From the NCBI RefSeq assembly GCF_015355785.1, contig NZ_JADKYW010000005.1, positions 995,394 through 1,059,393 on the forward strand: a stretch of 64,000 nt of DNA. The letters are read 5' to 3'. This stretch comes from Arthrobacter gandavensis (GTDB lineage: Bacteria; Actinomycetota; Actinomycetes; Actinomycetales; Micrococcaceae). This document shows positions 58,438 to 64,000 of this stretch, piece by piece (position 1 is the first letter of the stretch; each line of letters starts with the position of its first letter). Position numbers and translations under genes: made by a program. The notes beneath the pieces were generated by a model. The model was not told the DNA's origin and ran no database searches. It saw only the letters and a program-made list of their open reading frames with translations.

Positions 58438-58810
58438 GGCACTCATCTCCTGAAGAAGGGGATCCCGGAGAGGGATCGCCGTACCTTCCATTAAGGGCGT
58501 CTGGGCCGGAGATCGTCACTCCCTGAGCAACTTTTAACCGGCATGGACGGCAAATCCGGAACGCTCAGACCGCCGTGCCCATCCGCCCCCGCCGCTGACC
58601 TTGCCGTTCCGTACGCGAGCATTATGTTCACGATACGGAAATAAGTTTTCGTTTAGGATGAGAGTTCGTTCACTCCGTGAGCGGACACAGGACCGGAATT
58701 TCGCAGCCCGGCGGGTTTACACCCCTCGGTTGGCCCCGTACGTTCAGGGCACGCTGCATTTCGACGACGCTGTCCGGCACCGACCAGGCCGGTACGCGAG
58801 AGGAGAAACC
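58438..58810. other. divergent promoter region with half-site pair
   Basis: Serves the Asp23 cluster (left) and malate synthase (right). TTCCGTA (58607-58613) and TACGGAA (58634-58640) are inverted 7-bp arms 20 bp apart, about 170 bp before the malate synthase ATG, a candidate operator. No gene supported. Confidence 0.5.
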
Positions 58811-60409
58811 ATGGCCATCGAAGTAACCGGCCCGAACCCCGCCGAGGGCGCCGGGACCATCCTGACCCCGGACGCCCTGGCGTTCATCGAAGAACTCCAC
58901 CACCGCTTCGCCCCCGCCCGGAATGACCTGCTCGCCGCCCGCACGAAGCGCCGTGAGGCAATCGCAGCCGGTGAAACCCTGGACTTCCTGCCGCAGACCG
59001 CCGGAATCCGGGAAGGCGACTGGCAGGTTGCCCCGGCGCCGCCCGCCCTTCAGGACCGCCGCGTGGAAATGACCGGACCGGCGTCCCCCGCCAAGATGGC
59101 GATCAACGCCTTGAACTCCGGAGCCAAGGTGTGGCTGGCGGATCTGGAGGATGCTTCCACCCCCACCTGGCACAACGTGGTGGACGCCGAATACAACCTC
59201 TACCGCGCCGCCCGTGGAGACCTGTCCTTCACTTCCCCTGACGGCAAGGAATACGCGCTGCGCACCGATGTGCCGCTCGCCGTCGTCGTTATGCGTCCGC
59301 GCGGCTGGCACCTGCCGGAGAAACACGTGCTGGTCGACGGCGAACCGGCCGTGGGTGCACTGGTGGACTTTGGCCTGCACTTCTTCCACAACGCGAAGCA
59401 GCTTCTGCAAAACGGCCAGGGCCCCTACTACTACCTGCCCAAGATGGAAAGCCATCTGGAGGCCCGCCTCTGGAATGACGTCTTTGTTTTCGCCCAGGAC
59501 TACATCGGTGTTCCGCAGGGCTCAGTCCGTGCCACCGTGCTGATCGAGACCATTCCTGCCGCGTTCGAGATGGAGGAAATCCTCTACGAGCTGCGCGGCC
59601 ACGCTGCCGGGCTTAACGCCGGCCGCTGGGACTACCTCTTCAGCATGATCAAGGTGTTCCGCGACTCAGGCAAGGATTTCCTGCTGCCGGACCGCGCCGA
59701 CGTCGCCATGACGGCACCGTTCATGCGCGCGTACACGGAGCTGCTGGTGAAGACCTGCCACCGCCGCGGCGCGTTCGCGATGGGCGGCATGGCGGCCTTC
59801 ATTCCCAACCGCCGCGAGCCGGAAATCACCGCCAAGGCATTCGAGAAGGTCACGGCGGACAAGTCCCGCGAAGCCAATGACGGGTTCGACGGTTCCTGGG
59901 TGGCACACCCGGACATGGTGGACACCTGCCGGGAGGTGTTCGACTCCGTCCTGGGCGAGAAGCCCAACCAGGTGGACAAGCTACGCGAGGACGTCAACGT
60001 TTCTGCAAAGGACCTGCTGGACGTCACCACGGCGGAGGGCTCGATCACCGAGGCAGGGCTGCGCTCCAACCTCTACGTTGCGGTGGCGTACACCGCCGTC
60101 TGGCTCTCAGGCAACGGAGCGGTGGCGATCCACAACCTGATGGAGGACGCAGCCACGGCCGAGATCTCCCGCTCCCAGGTATGGCAGCAGGTGCGCAACG
60201 GCGTGACGCTGGAGGATACCGGGGAAACCGTCACCGAAGACCTGGTCAAGCGGCTGCTGGCAGAGGAAACCGAGAGGCTGCGCGGCGAAGTGGATGAGGA
60301 AAAGTTCAATCGCTACTACGCCCCGGCCAGCGAACTGGTCGGCCGGATCAGCCTCGCCGAGGACTACGTGGACTTCCTGACCCTGCCGGCGTACGAGCTG
60401 GTGGACTAG
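58811..60409 (+). CDS. aceB: malate synthase A
   Basis: 532 residues from ATG 58811, with GAGAGGAG upstream. The PROSITE-type signature appears as [20 protein letters not shown] (about 272-291). [21 protein letters not shown] is the N-terminal active-site region and [15 protein letters not shown] the late conserved loop. It condenses glyoxylate and acetyl-CoA to malate. No isocitrate lyase lies in the window; glyoxylate from glycolate oxidation (see the GlcD-like gene) is another source. Confidence 0.95.
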   Translation: MAIEVTGPNPAEGAGTILTPDALAFIEELHHRFAPARNDLLAARTKRREAIAAGETLDFLPQTAGIREGDWQVAPAPPALQDRRVEMTGPASPAKMAINALNSGAKVWLADLEDASTPTWHNVVDAEYNLYRAARGDLSFTSPDGKEYALRTDVPLAVVVMRPRGWHLPEKHVLVDGEPAVGALVDFGLHFFHNAKQLLQNGQGPYYYLPKMESHLEARLWNDVFVFAQDYIGVPQGSVRATVLIETIPAAFEMEEILYELRGHAAGLNAGRWDYLFSMIKVFRDSGKDFLLPDRADVAMTAPFMRAYTELLVKTCHRRGAFAMGGMAAFIPNRREPEITAKAFEKVTADKSREANDGFDGSWVAHPDMVDTCREVFDSVLGEKPNQVDKLREDVNVSAKDLLDVTTAEGSITEAGLRSNLYVAVAYTAVWLSGNGAVAIHNLMEDAATAEISRSQVWQQVRNGVTLEDTGETVTEDLVKRLLAEETERLRGEVDEEKFNRYYAPASELVGRISLAEDYVDFLTLPAYELVD

Positions 60410-60440
60410 GTTTCGACCTGCGCGGCGCCGCGCGGACCAG

Positions 60441-60488
60441 GCACCGGGCGGACCGCGCACCGGGCTGGACGCGCACCGGGCGGACCGG
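60441..60488. repeat. three 16-bp tandem repeats
   Basis: Three consecutive units beginning GCACCGGGC: GCACCGGGCGGACCGC, GCACCGGGCTGGACGC and GCACCGGGCGGACCGG. They lie just after malate synthase, followed at 60507-60531 by a TCGCTCG/GCTCGCTTCGG motif. Confidence 0.85.
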
Positions 60489-60630
60489 AACGGCGGCAAC
60501 GAAACTCCTTCGCTCGCAGGGCTCGCTTCGGAGTATTAAAGCCGCCTAACCCGGTCCGTCCGGCGCTATGAAGGTCCAGTCTGCCGGGCACTGTGACGTT
60601 CCCGGCCCCTTCGGCGCCACGACATTCCGG

Positions 60631-61746
60631 TCAGTCGAAGTGGATGACCTGGCGGATGGCCTGTCCGTCCGCCAGGGTGTCCATGGCCTCGTTGATGTCT
60701 TCGAGGGCAACCTCCGCCGAGACCAGTTCCTCGACCGGCAGCTTTCCCTGGCGCCAGAGGTCCGCATACACCGGAATATCCCGGGACGGTACGGCCGAAC
60801 CGAGGTAGCTGCCGATGATGGTGCGGGCTTCCGCCGTCAGGGTCAGCGGAGTGATTTGCGCATGCTGGTCCGGGGCCGGGAGTCCCACGGTCACCGTGGT
60901 GCCGCCGGGGGCGGTGAGCCGCACGGCGGTTTCGAACGCCCGCGGGTGTCCGGCGGCCTCCACAGCCAGCGCCGTCCGGATGCCGGCGTCGGCCGCCTCC
61001 TCGGGGGTGTACGCGGCGTCCGCCCCGAGTTCCAGGGCACGCTTCAGCTTTTCCGGCAGTGCGTCGATGCCAATGACGCTCCTCGCACCTGCAGCCGTCG
61101 CGGCCAGCAGCGCTGCCATGCCAACCCCTCCCAGACCAACCACGGCGACGTCGTCATCCGGGCCGGGAGGCGCCGCGTTCAGCACTGCCCCCGCACCTGT
61201 GAGCACGGCACAGCCCAGCAGGGCGGCAACGGCTGGAGGAACGTCGTCGTCCACGGCAACCAGTGACCGGTAATTGACGACGGCGTGGGTGGCGAAGGCG
61301 GACACGCCCAGGTGGTGCAGCACGGGTTGGCCGTTCCGGCTCAGCCGGATTCCCCCGCCCAGCAGGGTGCCGGCGTTGTTGGCTGCACTGCCGGGGGTGC
61401 ATGGCATCTTGCCGTTCGTCCGGCAGGCCGCACATTCACCGCAGCTGGGCAGGAAAGCCATCACCACCCGCTGGCCGCGGGCCAGGTTCGGAACGTCCGG
61501 GCCCACGGCCTCGACGCGGCCGGCGGCCTCGTGGCCCAGCAGCATGGGCAGGGGACGGACCCGGCTGCCGTTCACCACGGACAGATCCGAATGGCATACC
61601 CCGGCCGCCTCAATACGGACCAGCACCTCTCCTGGACCGGGCGGATCCAGCTCGAGCTCCGCCAGGCGCAGCGGCCGGCTGCCGGCGTAGGGACGTTCCG
61701 CCCCGGTGCGTTCCAGGACGGCTCCCCGTATAGTGCGGCTGCTCAT
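60631..61746 (-). CDS. zinc-dependent alcohol dehydrogenase
   Basis: 371 residues from ATG 61746, with AAGGGG upstream. Catalytic zinc ligands: Cys in AAGVCHSDL (about 46), GHEAAGRV and a late Cys in LLGCAVLTGAG; structural zinc in CGECAACRTNGKMPC. The Rossmann motif is VGLGGVGMAAL. The AdhX/class III-like pattern suggests a primary alcohol or S-adduct substrate, which is unknown here. The NAD(H)-selecting Asp (GIDALPEK) is present. Confidence 0.9.
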   Translation of the reverse strand: MSSRTIRGAVLERTGAERPYAGSRPLRLAELELDPPGPGEVLVRIEAAGVCHSDLSVVNGSRVRPLPMLLGHEAAGRVEAVGPDVPNLARGQRVVMAFLPSCGECAACRTNGKMPCTPGSAANNAGTLLGGGIRLSRNGQPVLHHLGVSAFATHAVVNYRSLVAVDDDVPPAVAALLGCAVLTGAGAVLNAAPPGPDDDVAVVGLGGVGMAALLAATAAGARSVIGIDALPEKLKRALELGADAAYTPEEAADAGIRTALAVEAAGHPRAFETAVRLTAPGGTTVTVGLPAPDQHAQITPLTLTAEARTIIGSYLGSAVPSRDIPVYADLWRQGKLPVEELVSAEVALEDINEAMDTLADGQAIRQVIHFD

Positions 61747-61908
61747 GATTCCCCTTCGAATCGGCGGTCCGCGCCGCTGCCGGTGCGGGCTGGGTCCCAT
61801 TCCAGCACGGCTTGGACAGGCTGCCAAAGAGGCACCCTGCGGCGCGGCTGACAATTCTGTGACGTCAGATCATGTTTCCGGCCTGTTTCATTTGGCAAGA
61901 TGTGATCC

Positions 61909-62370
61909 ATGAGCCAACAGAGCAGGACCTTCCCCGCGCTGACCGGCGAGGATGCCTCCGCACTGAACCGGGCACTTTCGGCCGGCGACGTCACGGTATT
62001 CGTTGACGGCACGGCGCTGCGGCTGCCAGCCGCTGCCCGGGACGCAGTACTGGAACTGCTCAGCCGGCTTGCCGCGGGCTCGGCCGTGACCCTCGCCTCC
62101 GCATCACCGGATGGGGCGAAGGATCCCGTTGATTCCCCGGCGCACAATCCGCTGCTCACCACTTCCCAGGCTGCCGCTGCGGCCGGGATATCCCACACCT
62201 ATCTGCGCAACCTGACCGACGCCGGGATTCTCCCCGTTGAATACCGCGGCACGCACCGCCGGATCAGGATGTCCGACGTCGAGGCCTGGCTGAAGTCCCA
62301 GCGCGAACTCCGCGCTGCGAAGGCCGCGGCGCAGGGCGGGGACGTCACTTCAGGGGGGACTGATACCTAG
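61909..62370 (+). CDS. excisionase-family DNA-binding protein
   Basis: 153 residues. A divergent N-terminal region (about 1-75) has the pattern seen in actinobacterial antitoxin-like proteins, and the C-terminal HTH_17/MerR-like motif is NPLLTTSQAAAAAGISHTYL followed by YRGTHRRIRMSDVEAWL (about 84-130). Relatives are usually paired with a PIN-domain toxin; none follows here. May be an orphan antitoxin or a stand-alone regulator. Confidence 0.75.
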   Translation: MSQQSRTFPALTGEDASALNRALSAGDVTVFVDGTALRLPAAARDAVLELLSRLAAGSAVTLASASPDGAKDPVDSPAHNPLLTTSQAAAAAGISHTYLRNLTDAGILPVEYRGTHRRIRMSDVEAWLKSQRELRAAKAAAQGGDVTSGGTDT

Positions 62371-62458
62371 GAGCACCGCCGCCGTGCGGCTCCGCACACC
62401 TGCTCACCAGCACAGCTGGTTCCACTCGTACTTTCAATTCTGTTGACCGGAGCAAAAC

Positions 62459-63577
62459 GTGATTATCGGTATCCCCAAAGAAATCAAGAACAATGAGTAC
62501 CGCGTGGCCATTACGGCCTCCGGTGTCCACGAGCTGACTACCCGCGGACACACCGTCCTGGTTGAGGCCGGCGCCGGAGCCGGTTCGAATATTACCGACG
62601 AGGAATATTCGATTGCGGGCGCCGATTTGGTTTCCGCAGCCGCGGACGTCTGGAAGCGCGCGGACATGATCCTCAAGGTGAAGGAACCCATCGCGGCGGA
62701 GTACCAGTACTTCCGGCCCGGACTCATCCTTTTCACCTACCTGCACCTGGCCGCGACGGAGGAACTCACCCGCGCGCTGCTCGAATCCGGCGTCACCGCG
62801 ATCGCCTACGAAACTGTCCAGGAAGGGCGGGCGCTGCCGCTGCTGGCTCCCATGTCCGAGGTTGCAGGACGCCTTTCAGTGCAGGTGGGCGCCCAGTGCA
62901 TGATGGCACCCGCGGGCGGGCCGGGGCTGCTCCTTGGGGGCGTTCCCGGGGTGCGCCCGGCGAAGGTCGTGGTACTCGGGGCCGGCGTGGCCGGCACCAA
63001 CGCCGTCGCAGTTGCCGTAGGCGCCCACGCGGACGTGACGGTCCTGGACATCAACATCAACCGGCTGCGCGAACTCGATGCGCTCTACGCCGGACGCATC
63101 AAGACCGTGGCGTCCAATGCGTTCGAGATTGAGCGGGCACTGGTGGACGCAGACCTCGTAATCGGCTCCGTCCTGGTGCCCGGAGCCCGCGCCCCGAAGC
63201 TCGTGACCAATGACATGGTGGCCCGGATGAAGCCCGGCTCCGTGCTGGTGGACATCGCCGTCGATCAGGGCGGATGCTTCGAGGACAGCCGGCCCACAAC
63301 GCATGAGGATCCGACTTTCCGCGTGCACGGCTCCCTGTTCTATTGCGTGGCGAACATGCCCGGCGCCGTTCCCAACACCTCGACCTACGCGCTCACGAAC
63401 GTCACGCTTCCCTACGCTGTGGCGCTGGCGGATAAGGGCGTCCGTGCCGCGTTCGAGGATTCCCCGGCCCTGGCACGGGGGTTAAACATCGCCAACGGCG
63501 CCGTGACCCACCACTCGGTTTCCGATGCGCACGGACTCGCCCTGGCCGAGGGCTGGAAAGAGCTGGTTGCTCCGTAG
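62459..63577 (+). CDS. ald: alanine dehydrogenase
   Basis: 372 residues from GTG 62459, with GGAG six nt upstream. MIIGIPKEIKNNEYRVA at the start, the substrate-binding Lys in ILKVKEP (about 75), the catalytic His in LFTYLHLAA (about 96), and the Rossmann block VLGAGVAGTNA with TVLDIN. It interconverts L-alanine and pyruvate plus ammonia using NAD. It links to the serine/glycine-to-pyruvate route encoded upstream. Confidence 0.96.
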   Translation: MIIGIPKEIKNNEYRVAITASGVHELTTRGHTVLVEAGAGAGSNITDEEYSIAGADLVSAAADVWKRADMILKVKEPIAAEYQYFRPGLILFTYLHLAATEELTRALLESGVTAIAYETVQEGRALPLLAPMSEVAGRLSVQVGAQCMMAPAGGPGLLLGGVPGVRPAKVVVLGAGVAGTNAVAVAVGAHADVTVLDININRLRELDALYAGRIKTVASNAFEIERALVDADLVIGSVLVPGARAPKLVTNDMVARMKPGSVLVDIAVDQGGCFEDSRPTTHEDPTFRVHGSLFYCVANMPGAVPNTSTYALTNVTLPYAVALADKGVRAAFEDSPALARGLNIANGAVTHHSVSDAHGLALAEGWKELVAP

Positions 63578-63608
63578 CCCGCTCGAACGGGAGAAGGCCG
63601 GCAGCCTT

Positions 63609-63663
63609 GAACTGCTCCCCGAAAGTTGGACTGAGAAATCAGTTCACTCTCGGGGAGCAGTTC
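63609..63663 (+). repeat. hairpin at the IS left end
   Basis: GAACTGCTCCCCGA (63609-63622) pairs perfectly with TCGGGGAGCAGTTC (63650-63663). ACTGA-GAAA-TCAGT makes a smaller nested stem. The 3' arm ends one base before the transposase ATG. Confidence 0.85.
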
Positions 63664-63664
63664 T

Positions 63665-64000
63665 ATGCACAGCAGCAGTTCATTGTCGGAAGAGCAGCGT
63701 GAGGCAGCGGTAGCCTTATTTGAGCTGGGTTGGGGGTACAAGTCGGTAGCCATGAAGCTTGGCGTGAGCAAGAAGGCTGCAAACGGGTTATACGACCGCT
63801 GGAGAGTGCGCGGAGGGACAACACTATTGGCCAAGCCAACCAAGCGTAAGTTTTCGTTTGAGTTCAAGCTCATGGTTGTTCAGCGCTTTCTTGCAGGAGA
63901 AACGAAGGTCGCCTTGGCTCAGGAGTTCCAGCTGTCCTCACCCAATCTCATCAAGGCGTGGGTCAGTAAGTACCGCAGCGAAGGCGAAGAGGGCTTGCGT
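63665..64000 (+). CDS. IS3-family transposase OrfA (partial)
   Basis: 112 residues to the window edge, no stop reached. Two helix-turn-helix units: VAMKLGVSKKAANGLYDRW (about 35-52) and VALAQEFQLSSPNLIKAWVSKY (about 84-105; quoted in parts). LAKPTKRKFSFEFKL joins them. OrfA of this type binds the IS ends; OrfB with the DDE catalytic core would lie to the right. Confidence 0.85.
   Translation, partial: MHSSSSLSEEQREAAVALFELGWGYKSVAMKLGVSKKAANGLYDRWRVRGGTTLLAKPTKRKFSFEFKLMVVQRFLAGETKVALAQEFQLSSPNLIKAWVSKYRSEGEEGLR

Larger units (their letters stand above)
63608..64000 (+). mobile_element. IS3-family element, left end
   Basis: Starts at about 63608 with TGAACTGCTCCCCGAAAGTT, a terminal inverted repeat of the IS3/IS150 type, about 30 bp after the ald stop. 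It runs off the right edge. The target duplication cannot be seen without the other end. Confidence 0.8.

Overview
The window is high-GC DNA with dense, often overlapping genes, typical of an actinobacterium. The gene set points to a Micrococcaceae member of the Arthrobacter type (inference; no rRNA or marker gene is present): a DUF6297 permease, a mycofactocin-type short-chain dehydrogenase, an Asp23/DUF6286 envelope cluster, an Mn/Fe homoprotocatechuate dioxygenase and a tandem glycine riboswitch in front of gcvP. No tRNA, rRNA or CRISPR array was seen.

Layout. 1-5.4 kb: a PIG-L deacetylase, a lipase maturation factor, a small membrane protein and an ABC ATPase/permease pair. 5.4-11.2 kb: a visibly more A/T-rich accessory island with a trypsin-like protease and a three-gene, translationally coupled operon that matches the ABC-three-component (ABC-3C) conflict systems: a nuclease-like effector, a middle component and a DUF3732 SMC-like ATPase. 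11.2-16.2 kb: a homoprotocatechuate (3,4-dihydroxyphenylacetate) operon with its own GntR regulator and a 30-bp nested palindromic operator; its first gene is an unusual FAH-RraA fusion. 16.2-35 kb: ordinary chromosome (SDRs, formamidase, M23 peptidase, CorA, MFS exporters, S10 peptidase, UspA, an RraA-like and a CitE-like protein) with several readable operators and terminators. 35-38.3 kb: a TetR/MMPL pair. 38.5-40 kb: a collagen-like lipoprotein with a hexanucleotide repeat. 40-45 kb: a glycolate/D-lactate oxidase, lactate permease and alanine/glycine symporter.

45-55 kb is one metabolic unit. A tandem glycine riboswitch precedes gcvP-gcvT-gcvH-glyA-sdaA, so excess glycine would be cleaved to one-carbon units and ammonia, turned into serine, then deaminated to pyruvate. 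A CycA-like amino-acid permease is divergent upstream and an AGCS symporter lies downstream. 56-58.4 kb is a five-gene Asp23/AmaP-type envelope cluster that includes a 59-residue membrane protein. 58.8-63.6 kb holds malate synthase, a zinc alcohol dehydrogenase, an excisionase-type DNA-binding protein and alanine dehydrogenase. An IS3-family element starts at 63.6 kb and runs off the right edge.

The most notable items are the ABC-3C operon, the FAH-RraA fusion, the glycine-to-pyruvate riboswitch operon, the collagen-like lipoprotein and a pair of related long perfect palindromes at 21.4 and 43.3 kb. All family calls come from reading motifs in the translations; no database search was run.
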